Source: Syntrophobacterales bacterium (lineage in GTDB: Bacteria; Desulfobacterota; Syntrophia; Syntrophales; UBA6807). Taken from it: a stretch of DNA of 17,822 nt. A program made the position numbers and the translations under genes. Positions within the stretch are counted from its first letter, which is position 1; every line of letters starts with the position of its first letter. Of the stretch, positions 7,276-13,760 are shown piece after piece. Under the pieces are notes generated by a model. It was not told where the DNA came from, made no database searches, and saw nothing but the letters and a program-made list of their open reading frames with translations. The DNA is taken from assembly GCA_021159265.1 (NCBI GenBank), contig JAGGSD010000112.1:1-17822 (forward strand), in the 5' to 3' direction.

Positions 7276-7602
7276 TTATGGATATACAACCTTAACAGTA
7301 GTGTATAAACCACCCCTTACATTGAAATTTCCTGTAATCTCAGCTTTTTTAGGATGAACCTTCTCCGTAAAATCACTCAAGATCCGGTTTACAACCTCTT
7401 CGTGAAAGATTCCTTTATTACGATATGAATTTAAATATAATTTCAGTGACTTAAGCTCAACCAGAAGTTCATCCGGCACGTAATTAATAATAATTTCAGC
7501 AAAGTCGGGTTGGGAAGTCATTGGACAGAGACAGGTAAATTCCGGGAATCGTATTCGTACTTCATAATCATGCCTTCTGTACTTGTTTTCTATAGTTTCC
7601 AT
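7276..7602 (-). CDS. queF: NADPH-dependent preQ0 reductase QueF (short, YkvM type)
   Basis: QueF reduces the nitrile of 7-cyano-7-deazaguanine (preQ0) to preQ1, the last free-base step towards queuosine in tRNA. The 108-residue protein is of the short single-domain type. It shows the active-site block FTCLCPMTSQPDFA (22-35), in which Cys26 and Asp33 correspond to the catalytic Cys/Asp of the Bacillus enzyme. It also shows the family motif ELKSLK (49-54) and FHEE (66-69), which supplies the substrate-binding Glu. A GAGGA ribosome binding site lies just before the ATG. Its start overlaps the end of the upstream transporter gene by 35 nt, so the two form one minus-strand unit. Confidence 0.93.
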   Translation of the reverse strand: METIENKYRRHDYEVRIRFPEFTCLCPMTSQPDFAEIIINYVPDELLVELKSLKLYLNSYRNKGIFHEEVVNRILSDFTEKVHPKKAEITGNFNVRGGLYTTVKVVYP

Positions 7603-8200
7603 AAATCCTCACTAATATGTAACAAAATGGAGTGTCAAGGATGGCTATTCCTACCTTGATTAAATATTGGCTGAAGATCATTATTGCAATGCTTTTTGCG
7701 GTATATATTCCTCCAAAGGCTATTCCAATAAACAGTACGGAATCAATTAGTTGAGAAATGATTGTGGAAAAATTGTTCCTTATCCAGAGATACTTGCCGG
7801 AAGTCTTATCTTTCCACCAGTGAAAAGCCCACACGTCGTGGTTTTGAGAGATCAGATAGGCTATCATGGACGCCAGGACGATTCTCGGAGTTGACCCAAG
7901 AATAATATTATACGCCTTCTGTTGTTCCCAGAATGACGCTGGTGGAAGTATTTGACTGATATAAATTATGAGGACCATTATAAGCGACATATAAAAGCCC
8001 ATCATAACAAGGTCTTGAGCTTTCTTTCTCCCCTCTATTTCAGAGACAACATCGGTAAAAAGAAACGTAAAGGGGTAAAGTATAATAGCTGCAGGCAATA
8101 TGAGACCCCCTACATCAATGATCTTGGCAGCTATAATATTTGATAGAAGAATAGAAGAAACAAACAAATATTTTATGAAGCAAAGGTTCGATGAAAACAT
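7568..8200 (-). CDS. YhhQ-family queuosine precursor transporter
   Basis: This is a multi-span membrane protein of the YhhQ (Vut_1/TIGR00697) family, which imports queuosine precursors such as preQ0 and preQ1. Family features include early spans with LLSNIIAAKI, the segment YPFTFLFTDVVSEIEGRKKA, and ending spans with LIDSVLFIGIAFGG. The ATG at 8200 is chosen (210 residues) because AGGAA lies 7 nt before it. A longer reading starts at a TTG at 8245, but those extra 15 codons run into the family A repeat at 8234-8365. The 35-nt overlap with queF supports a joint preQ0 import and reduction unit. No preQ1 riboswitch was recognised upstream. Confidence 0.88.
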   Translation of the reverse strand: MFSSNLCFIKYLFVSSILLSNIIAAKIIDVGGLILPAAIILYPFTFLFTDVVSEIEGRKKAQDLVMMGFYMSLIMVLIIYISQILPPASFWEQQKAYNIILGSTPRIVLASMIAYLISQNHDVWAFHWWKDKTSGKYLWIRNNFSTIISQLIDSVLFIGIAFGGIYTAKSIAIMIFSQYLIKVGIAILDTPFCYILVRIYGNYRKQVQKA

Positions 8201-8233
8201 ATTAAAATTCCTTGAAATATTTATATGAATAAC

Positions 8234-8365
8234 GTAACTGCTCAACTGGGTGGGTTAAGGGCTGAAGGAAAAACCTTTAGCCCTTAACCTTTATTGCTCG
8301 TTGCTCAGTCCTTGCCGCTTCAGGAGAATATCAGTATCCTTTGGGCTAATAACCTGAGCAGTTAC
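8234..8365. repeat. Family A element 2, enclosing a strong hairpin
   Basis: The ends are GTAACTGCTCAAC (8234-8246) and ACCTGAGCAGTTAC (8352-8365). The interior differs from elements 1 and 3. It contains GGTTAAGGGCT (8253-8263) perfectly complementary to AGCCCTTAACC (8279-8289), with AGG/CCT extending the inner stem, and ATTGCTC/GTTGCTC motifs after it. The element occupies the space just upstream of the transporter start. The remainder to 8434 shows nothing. Confidence 0.7.
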
Positions 8366-8434
8366 AATGATTCAAAGCCGTGAGTGTTTAGCATTTTGAT
8401 GGCAGGGATGTCAATTGGTTTCTAGAACCTTTTC

Positions 8435-8470
8435 AAAAGCCCGGCCTGTATCCCGGATTCGGCTTTTTTT
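8435..8470 (+). terminator. Orphan intrinsic terminator before the TPR gene
   Basis: AAAAGCC (8435-8441) pairs with GGCTTTT (8461-8467), with CGG/CCG extending the stem, and T continues to 8470. It reads best on the plus strand, yet no plus-strand gene precedes it within more than 1 kb. It may terminate a short untranslated transcript or act as insulation. On the minus strand it would lie upstream of the transporter gene. Confidence 0.6.
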
Positions 8471-8497
8471 CTCAGGGGGAGAAAATGGATTTCTCAC

Positions 8498-8526
8498 TTG
8501 ACACGCAAGAAGCGCTGTGTTATCCG
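8498..8526 (+). promoter_or_regulatory. Candidate sigma70-type promoter for the TPR gene
   Basis: A perfect -35 hexamer TTGACA (8498-8503) is followed at 17 bp by TATCCG (8521-8526), a weak -10. It lies between the orphan terminator at 8435-8470 and the ATG at 8581, which is a sensible place for the gene's own promoter. Confidence 0.4.
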
Positions 8527-8580
8527 CCTCTTCATTCGCGGTTAAAGCCGTAGTTCTCTATTTTTCTGAGGTCGTTTTCC

Positions 8581-9261
8581 ATGATTTCTCCAAGTTTTGC
8601 AGAACGAAAAAATTTTATTTCCGAAGCAGAAAGATATTTAGAGAAAAAGTTATACGAAAAGGCTATTACGCTTGCTAAAGAAAGGCGGGATCGGTTTCCA
8701 GGGGACGTGGATGCATGGCTGGTTATTGCTTTCTGCTTGGCACATATGGGAGAACTAACAAAGACTTCTGGAATCTTGAGAGAGCTGGAAGAAGTTATTC
8801 AAGATTGGTCTCGAATCTATAAATGCTTGGGAGATATTTATCGGGAAAGGGGATTGGTAGAAGAGGCAATACAATTGTACCGGAAAGCCCTGAGTCTTAA
8901 CTCAGATCTCGAGAAGAAGAAAGAAATATCAGAAAAAATTGACTCTTTAGGAATGGGGGGTAACCCCGATGATCTTATTCAGAGTGGCGAAGGGGATAAT
9001 ATTGAGCAGATTTCATCAGATTTTCACACCATTACCCTGGCCGAACTGTATATTAACCAGGGCCATCTAACAATGGCGAGAGATGTTTTGAAAAAAATGA
9101 TAAAGGGGGATCCCTCGAATGTGAGGGTAATTGAGCAGCTTAAGCATGTAGAGGCCTTAATCGGTAAGGGGACCAGAGATAAAAGAACGATAATTATTGA
9201 AGAGTTGAATAAGTGGTTAAGCAATCTTCAGAGGAGTGAACATTTCCAAAAGAGCTGGTAG
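8581..9261 (+). CDS. Tetratricopeptide-repeat-like protein of unknown function
   Basis: This 226-residue, probably cytoplasmic all-helical protein has no signal peptide or membrane span. It has TPR-like pairs at about residues 10-43, 44-76 and, most clearly, 79-110 (CLGDIYRERGLVEEAIQLYR at 82-101). A loop rich in Gly, Asp and Ser (124-146) follows, then a further repeat at about 150-182 (TLAELYINQGHLTMARDVL). It ends in a short helix carrying LNKWLSNLQ. Such proteins act as protein-binding scaffolds; no partner can be named. Standing between the queF unit and the peptidase gene, it has no informative neighbour. AGG upstream and the preceding promoter candidate support the ATG at 8581. Confidence 0.8.
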   Translation: MISPSFAERKNFISEAERYLEKKLYEKAITLAKERRDRFPGDVDAWLVIAFCLAHMGELTKTSGILRELEEVIQDWSRIYKCLGDIYRERGLVEEAIQLYRKALSLNSDLEKKKEISEKIDSLGMGGNPDDLIQSGEGDNIEQISSDFHTITLAELYINQGHLTMARDVLKKMIKGDPSNVRVIEQLKHVEALIGKGTRDKRTIIIEELNKWLSNLQRSEHFQKSW

Positions 9262-9283
9262 GATAATAAGGAAGTCAAGCTAG

Positions 9284-9411
9284 TGTTATGTCAAGTCTCG
9301 AGTGCCATTGCGAACGAAGCGAAGCAATCTCCTGCTGTTATGGACTGACTAACTTGGCATAATCCGAGAGATTGTCACGGCCTTCGGCCTTGTGGTGACG
9401 AAGGCCTGTCG
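9284..9411 (+). repeat. REP-like inverted repeat, family B, copy 1
   Basis: This block runs from GTTATGTCAAGTCTCGAGTG through CGAAGCGAAGCAATCTCCTG, AACTTGGCATAATCC and CACGGCCTTCGGCC to GACGAAGGCCTG. It is the reverse complement, with scattered mismatches, of 15332-15444. Internally it holds two opposed copies of a CATTGCGA..GCAATCTC unit and can fold on itself. 9412-9509 continues with AT-rich sequence of dispersed-repeat character and no gene. Confidence 0.8.
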
Positions 9412-9509
9412 AAGGAAAAGAAAGTGCGAAATTAAATTTTCTTTTTCGTGTTTTCGTGATAAAAATATATCTTGTTTGGTTCCGGCTTGTCCGGGTTGGG
9501 ATGATAAAG

Positions 9510-9590
9510 GAGGATTCGATGGGTCAAGGATTCGGATCTTCAAATGAAATGCTAAAGAATTAAAAAGCGCTTGCCCCCTTGAATCCTCGG
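9510..9590 (+). repeat. Repeat family E, copy 1
   Basis: It is bounded by CAAGGATTC (about 9525-9533) and GAATCCT (9581-9587), which are inverted relative to each other, and contains ATGCTAAAGAATT. It aligns along about 65 bp, in direct orientation, with 16062-16126. An extra AGGATTCGATGG precedes it. Its right end runs into the region just before the peptidase start. Confidence 0.65.
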
Positions 9591-9623
9591 ACCATTTACA
9601 TCAACCATCGGAAAAACATCATA

Positions 9624-10706
9624 ATGTTTGAGCCTTTCATATACGAGAAGAGAATCTCACGTATTAGATCAATACTCAGAGCCAATAATATCGAGGGCAT
9701 CTTGCTTGTTGGCATGACAAATATACGGTATCTAGTTGGGTTTACGGGCAGTGACGCTGTTTTGTTTATTGGAGAAAAAATAAGTGTTTTATTAATTGAT
9801 GGTCGTTACATTACACAGGCAGGGAAAGAGGTCACGGGTTGCGAGATTCTTGAGTATAAGGATAAAATAGAGGGTATTACCGCGCTTATTCTTGACTGTG
9901 GGGTAAAAAATATTGGGTTTGAGTCGTCGGTTCTTACCTGTGATCAATATTTCAGACTGAAAGATCAATTAAGGGGAGTAGTTTTAAAACCTCTGTCAAC
10001 GGATATTGACTCAATCAGAGCAATTAAAGATAGTAATGAAATTAAGTATATCAGAAAAGCGGCCCATATAGCATCTCGATCTCTTATGTCCATTGTGGAA
10101 GAAATAAAGCCGGGTATGAGTGAAAAAGATGTTGCCTTGATCCTGGAATCGAAAATGGCAGATTCAGGGGGGGAAGGGCTTTCTTTTGAAACTATTGTTG
10201 CTTCTGGGCAGAACTCAGCATTGCCACACGCAAAGCCGGGATTTAACAAAATTAAGGAAGGGGATTTTGTTGTTATAGATTATGGGTCCCTTTACAATGG
10301 GTATCATTCGGACGAAACACGTACTCTGACAGTGGGTAAAATAACAGAAAAACAAAAAAAGATATACAATATTGTTAAAGATGCTCATGACAGGGCATTG
10401 GAAGCTGTCAAAGCTGGTGTGTCGTGTCGTGAAATTGACGGAATTGCCAGAGGATGGATAGAAAGGGCTGGTTTTGGACAATACTTTTCCCATGGTACAG
10501 GACATGGTGTAGGCCTTGAGGTTCATGAAGCCCCTGTGATTTCCATGAATAGTGAAGGTTTTCTTGAGGCAGGGATGGTCATTACCGTCGAGCCTGGCAT
10601 ATACATACCGGGATTATGGGGAATTCGAATAGAAGATATGGCGCTGGTTGAAAGAGACGGGTGTGACATTTTGTCCAACATATCAGAAGAACTGAGGATT
10701 TTGTAA
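9624..10706 (+). CDS. M24-family Xaa-Pro aminopeptidase/dipeptidase
   Basis: This is a metallopeptidase of the 'pita-bread' fold that cleaves peptides next to proline. It has a creatinase-type N-terminal domain (about 1-125, with NIRYLVGFTGSDAVLF at 33-48) and a catalytic domain with all five metal ligands. These are Asp219 in VIDYGS, Asp230 in HSDETR, His294 in HGTGHGVGLEVHE, Glu323 in TVEPGIY and Glu337 in IRIEDM. The ATG at 9624 gives 360 residues and a normal N terminus. A TTG 45 nt earlier (9579) would add 15 residues encoded partly by repeat E, so it is rejected. The next gene follows after 63 nt. The sequence does not separate PepP from PepQ specificity. Confidence 0.92.
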   Translation: MFEPFIYEKRISRIRSILRANNIEGILLVGMTNIRYLVGFTGSDAVLFIGEKISVLLIDGRYITQAGKEVTGCEILEYKDKIEGITALILDCGVKNIGFESSVLTCDQYFRLKDQLRGVVLKPLSTDIDSIRAIKDSNEIKYIRKAAHIASRSLMSIVEEIKPGMSEKDVALILESKMADSGGEGLSFETIVASGQNSALPHAKPGFNKIKEGDFVVIDYGSLYNGYHSDETRTLTVGKITEKQKKIYNIVKDAHDRALEAVKAGVSCREIDGIARGWIERAGFGQYFSHGTGHGVGLEVHEAPVISMNSEGFLEAGMVITVEPGIYIPGLWGIRIEDMALVERDGCDILSNISEELRIL

Positions 10707-10769
10707 ATATTTATTGTTGGATCTCTATAACTGAAAAAGCTTGATAATTTATGGTAGAGGATAATTAGT

Positions 10770-11168
10770 ATGGTTGGTTTTCCGGATGATCTGCTTTACA
10801 GCCGGGAGCATACATGGGTAAGGGTTGATGGAAATATGGCAACGATCGGGATAACCGATTATGCTCAGGAGGAATTGGGAGAAATTTACTCTGTTGAGAT
10901 TCCTCATATTGACACTTTTATAGAACAGGATGAACCTTTCGGGACCGTAGAATCTTCGAAGACCATTGCTGAATTAATTTCTCCTGTTAGTGGTGATGTC
11001 GTCAGTGTCAATGAAGATTTGTTTGATGATGTGGGAATTTTAAACAGTGATTTTTACAATACCGGCTGGTTAATTGTTGTAGCCATAACTGATCCGAGCG
11101 AGCTGGACAATCTTCTTGATTCGATGGGGTATGCTGATTATATAGAGGAAGGAGAAGGGGATCGGTAA
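10770..11168 (+). CDS. gcvH: Glycine cleavage system H protein (lipoyl carrier)
   Basis: GcvH carries lipoate on a lysine and shuttles intermediates of glycine cleavage; it is also the octanoyl acceptor in some lipoate-synthesis routes. The 132-residue length matches the family. The lipoylation loop GTVESSKTIAEL (58-69) has the acceptor Lys64, and the N terminus shows YSREHTWVRVDGNMATIGIT (10-29). GAGG lies 9 nt before the ATG. No gcvT or gcvP is in the window. The next gene, 6 nt downstream, is a lipoyl/octanoyl transferase homologue, so a role as acyl carrier for lipoate assembly is likely in addition to, or instead of, glycine cleavage. Confidence 0.95.
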   Translation: MVGFPDDLLYSREHTWVRVDGNMATIGITDYAQEELGEIYSVEIPHIDTFIEQDEPFGTVESSKTIAELISPVSGDVVSVNEDLFDDVGILNSDFYNTGWLIVVAITDPSELDNLLDSMGYADYIEEGEGDR

Positions 11169-11174
11169 TATAAG

Positions 11175-12020
11175 ATGGAAGAGTGGAGATACCTTTCTTT
11201 CAATCAATGCGATGCATTTGAAAACATGGCCATAGACGAGGCCATTTTCAGAGAAAATCAAAGGCGGAAAATGTCTCCTACACTTCGATTCTATGGCTGG
11301 ACGAATCCTTCGATATCACTGGGATATTTTCAAGATGTAAAGAATGAGGTGAATTTAGAATTCTGTCGTGACAAAAACATACATATTGTGCGGCGGCTCA
11401 CAGGAGGTAAGGCTGTTCTGCATGAAAAAGATCTTACTTATTCTGTCGTGGCACAAGAAAAGAACCCACTTTTCCCCCCCGGCCTTCTCGGAACATACAA
11501 AGTTATCAATGGGTGTATTGCCTTGGGGCTTGCCAAACTCGGTATAAATGCGGATTTAGCGCAAGAAAGCAGATCGGCTGAATCTTTATATTTGCAAGCA
11601 TTTTGTTTTTCAACACCTTCTCAATATGAACTTCTTGTCAACGGCAGAAAGATTTGCGGTAGCGCTCAGATGAGATCGAAAGGGGTATTCCTTCAACATG
11701 GATCTCTTTTAATGGATTTTGATCCGCAGCATATCTATTCAGCGATGGGGAAATCTACGGGAGATATCACCAAGGAAATAAGTAATCTTGAAAAACAAGT
11801 GACATCTATTTACAAACATATTGATCCAAAGATCAATTATACGGAGTTGTGTCAATTATTAGCCTCGGGTTTTGAAGAGTATTTAGGCATTCGTCTTGTT
11901 AAAGGAAGATTGACACGTGAAGAAGGAATACTTAAAGAACACTTGTTAAAATATAAGTATATGAGCAGTAATTGGAATATGGAAGGAAAGGCTGTTGAAT
12001 GGAGATCCAAAGAATCATAA
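11175..12020 (+). CDS. LipM-like octanoyltransferase (BPL/LPL catalytic domain)
   Basis: This 281-residue enzyme has the biotin/lipoate ligase fold. Motifs are RFYGWTNPSISLGYFQ (38-53), RRLTGGKAVLHEKDLTYS (73-90), YELLVNGRKICGSAQ (151-165) and KGVFLQHGSLL (169-179). The block around Cys144, QAFCFSTPSQYELLVNGRK (141-159), matches as I remember it the SVCFDAPSWYELVVEGRK region of Bacillus LipM, where the cysteine forms the acyl-enzyme. That favours octanoyl transfer from acyl carrier protein to GcvH over ATP-dependent lipoate ligation. It begins 6 nt after gcvH. Its C-terminal end overlaps hisC by 22 nt. An LplA-type ligase is the main alternative. Confidence 0.85.
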   Translation: MEEWRYLSFNQCDAFENMAIDEAIFRENQRRKMSPTLRFYGWTNPSISLGYFQDVKNEVNLEFCRDKNIHIVRRLTGGKAVLHEKDLTYSVVAQEKNPLFPPGLLGTYKVINGCIALGLAKLGINADLAQESRSAESLYLQAFCFSTPSQYELLVNGRKICGSAQMRSKGVFLQHGSLLMDFDPQHIYSAMGKSTGDITKEISNLEKQVTSIYKHIDPKINYTELCQLLASGFEEYLGIRLVKGRLTREEGILKEHLLKYKYMSSNWNMEGKAVEWRSKES

Positions 12021-13066
12021 AGAAGAATATTTTGCGACAGGAAGCATATCCGATTGAGAAAATAGGGAGCCGCGTAAAGCTTGATGCGAATGAGAATCCT
12101 TACACGCTTCCTCCCCCCCTTAAAGAGAAAATGTTTAAATACCTGGAAGCAATTTCACTGAACCGTTATCCAGATCCCCGTTCCTCTGAGTTGCGGGCAA
12201 GACTTGCGGATTATTTAAGGGTTCATGATGATATGCTTCTGATAGGTAATGGGTCAGATGAGCTTATTCAGATGTTATTAGTAGCTTTTAATTCGTTGCC
12301 TTCAGGAGCTGTGATCATCCCGGTTCCTACATTTGCAATGTATAAAATTATCGCTTTAAATACGGGCCATAAGATTATAGAAATTCCTTTAAACGACCAG
12401 TTTCATCTTAACGAGGAGTTGATGCTTGATACGATATCACAAAACAATCCCAGTTTGGTATTCTTCAGTTACCCGAACAATCCCACTGGTAACCTTTTTA
12501 ATAGGGAAACGATTGAGAAAATCTTGGAGCAATCAAATTGTCTTGTCGTTATTGATGAAGCATATTTTAATTTTTCAGGGGAAACCTTTTTACCCAATCT
12601 TGATAAATGGGAAAATCTTATTATTTTACGAACCCTTTCCAAAGTAGGTCTTGCAGCCATGAGGCTTGGCATTCTTATAGCTCAGCCCTCAATTATTCAC
12701 GAATTGAACAAAGTGAGGCTTCCATATAACATTAATGCCATATCCCAGGCGGCGGGGCTCTTCTTCCTTGAAAATAAAGAGGAGTTTTTGAAACAGACGC
12801 GCCGGGTTATTACCGGCCGGGATAATCTCTTACGTGAGTTGGAAGGTATAGAAAAAATTCATCCCTATCCCTCAGACGCAAATTTTATTCTTTTTAGTTG
12901 CGCTAATGATAAAAATAAGTTATATAACTCACTCCTTGAGAAAGGAATTTTGATAAAGAATTTTACATCTTCCGGTATCTTGAAGGATTTCATGCGAGTA
13001 ACAGTGGGTAGTGATGGGGAAACCCGGGAGTTTCTGGCAGCATTAAGAGACATAATCCGCATGTAA
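11999..13066 (+). CDS. hisC: Histidinol-phosphate aminotransferase
   Basis: HisC is a PLP-dependent fold-type I aminotransferase converting imidazole-acetol phosphate to histidinol phosphate. The 355-residue length is typical. Motifs are LDANENP (28-34), NGSDELI (84-90), YPNNPTGN (158-165), IDEAYFNF (185-192), RTLSKVGLAAMRLG (211-224) with the PLP lysine Lys215, and YNINAISQAA near residue 245. No other his genes are nearby. Its coding start lies within the end of the LipM-like gene (22-nt overlap), so it is translated as the last gene of this run, which ends in a strong terminator at 13088. HisC-like enzymes can also act in cobamide or aromatic amino acid routes, but the motifs fit HisC well. 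Confidence 0.9.
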   Translation: MEIQRIIKKNILRQEAYPIEKIGSRVKLDANENPYTLPPPLKEKMFKYLEAISLNRYPDPRSSELRARLADYLRVHDDMLLIGNGSDELIQMLLVAFNSLPSGAVIIPVPTFAMYKIIALNTGHKIIEIPLNDQFHLNEELMLDTISQNNPSLVFFSYPNNPTGNLFNRETIEKILEQSNCLVVIDEAYFNFSGETFLPNLDKWENLIILRTLSKVGLAAMRLGILIAQPSIIHELNKVRLPYNINAISQAAGLFFLENKEEFLKQTRRVITGRDNLLRELEGIEKIHPYPSDANFILFSCANDKNKLYNSLLEKGILIKNFTSSGILKDFMRVTVGSDGETREFLAALRDIIRM

Positions 13067-13087
13067 GGAGAGTGATATAATTTAATG

Positions 13088-13144
13088 TAAAAAGCAGGGT
13101 AGAACCGTCGCATTATTTATGTGAGGCGGTCTGCCCTTTTTTTG
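13088..13144 (+). terminator. Intrinsic terminator after hisC
   Basis: GGGTAGAACCGTC (13097-13109) pairs with GGCGGTCTGCCC (13125-13136), with G-U pairs and one bulge. A-rich sequence precedes it and seven T follow (13137-13143). It closes the peptidase-gcvH-lipM-hisC run. Confidence 0.85.
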
Positions 13145-13234
13145 TGCCGACACTTTGTATAACTGATTGATTTGTTGTGTGTAGTATATGCGGCGCTTTG
13201 TTATATTTATTTCACAACAGACTTTAAACAGAAT

Positions 13235-13241
13235 GGGAGGA
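13235..13241 (+). promoter_or_regulatory. Ribosome binding site that fixes the TTG start of rpsU
   Basis: GGGAGGA ends 8 nt before the TTG at 13250, and no ATG or GTG in frame is suitably placed. This strong site decides the rpsU start. Confidence 0.8.
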
Positions 13242-13249
13242 ATTATTTT

Positions 13250-13441
13250 TTGGAAGTAAGAGTAATTGATAATGATGTAGAAAGGGCCTTGAAGATCCTG
13301 AAAAACAAGCTTTCGAAGAATGGGTTATTCAAGGAACTCAAGTTGCGAAGGGCATACGAAAAACCTTCTGTAAAGAAGAAGAGAAAAGCATTGGAAGCGC
13401 GACGAAGGCTGGCCAAAGCAAAAAGAAGAAAGCGTTTTTAA
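13250..13441 (+). CDS. rpsU: 30S ribosomal protein S21 (TTG start)
   Basis: S21 is a small basic protein of the 30S subunit near the mRNA exit. The 63-residue product starts MEVRVIDNDVERALKILKNK and has KRKALEARRRLAKAKRRKRF at the C terminus, matching the family in length and sequence. The in-frame codons upstream of 13250 (reading MLCVVYAALCYIYF) do not resemble S21, so the TTG with its GGGAGGA site is taken as the start. The gene is alone: it lies after the hisC terminator at 13088-13144 and before a repeat element, with no evident terminator of its own. Confidence 0.92.
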   Translation: MEVRVIDNDVERALKILKNKLSKNGLFKELKLRRAYEKPSVKKKRKALEARRRLAKAKRRKRF

Positions 13442-13474
13442 CATAAACGAGAAACAGTTTCTTGTAGATACACC

Positions 13475-13676
13475 GTAACTGTTCAGGTCCATGGTTCAAA
13501 GTTCAAGATTGCTTTGGCTTGTCTGTCCTTCCTGCAGCAGGCAGGTGTCAAGTGGGGCAGATATTTGCTTTTTGTCGGTTTGTATACTTTTCATTTTCAC
13601 GTCAAATAGAGTTCCATTTGCCAGAGTTTCATTGTTTCCTAACTGTGAAATTGGACCTGACAACCTGAGTAGTTAC
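13475..13676 (+). repeat. Family A element 3 (longest copy)
   Basis: The ends are GTAACTGTTCAGGT (13475-13488) and ACCTGAGTAGTTAC (13663-13676), each one base off the family form. The interior at 13574-13624 matches element 1 in reverse orientation. A GTTCAAAGTTCAAG motif and a CCTGCAGCAGGCAGG palindrome (about 13530) lie within. It starts 33 nt after the rpsU stop and its right end abuts the LOG-like relic directly. No gene is credible inside it. Confidence 0.75.
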
Positions 13677-13760
13677 GATACATTTTCCATTGATGAGTCA
13701 TGGCGGGTGTTTCAGATCATGGCTGAATTTGTCAAAGGCCTTATTGCCAGGATAGCATGA
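13677..13760 (+). pseudogene. Possible relic of a LOG-family (TIGR00730) N terminus
   Basis: The frame from 13677 reads DTFSIDESWRVFQIMAEFVK (residues 1-20 of the fragment), then GLIARIA and a stop. This closely resembles the conserved N-terminal helix of LOG-like Rossmann proteins (form: ...SWRVFRIMAEFVEGFE...). The remaining ~200 residues of such a protein are absent, and family A element 3 sits immediately upstream, where the start codon should be. Its TGA overlaps the holA ATG as ATGA. The identification rests on about 20 residues recalled from memory; it could instead be chance. Confidence 0.45.

Noticed and set aside
8201..8245. Upstream extension of the queuosine transporter from a TTG at 8245
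   Set aside because: The extra codons derive partly from family A element 2, and the ATG at 8200 has its own AGGAA site and gives a normal family N terminus.
8230..8370. CRISPR array or tRNA within the repeat-rich intergenic regions
   Set aside because: Repeats are not regularly spaced with unique spacers, and no cloverleaf or T-loop signature (GGTTCGAATCC type) was found in any intergenic region.
8201..8434. preQ1 riboswitch in the leader of the queuosine transporter gene
   Set aside because: The leader is filled by family A element 2 with a plain hairpin. No preQ1 aptamer pattern was found on the minus strand.
9506..9563. Mini reading frame MGQGFGSSNEMLKN with a textbook AAAGGAGG ribosome binding site
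   Set aside because: It lies within repeat family E, and the second copy at 16062 does not preserve it. The binding site is probably a chance property of the repeat.
9579..9623. TTG-initiated extension of the Xaa-Pro peptidase
   Set aside because: It is partly encoded by repeat E. The ATG at 9624 gives the usual N terminus for the family.
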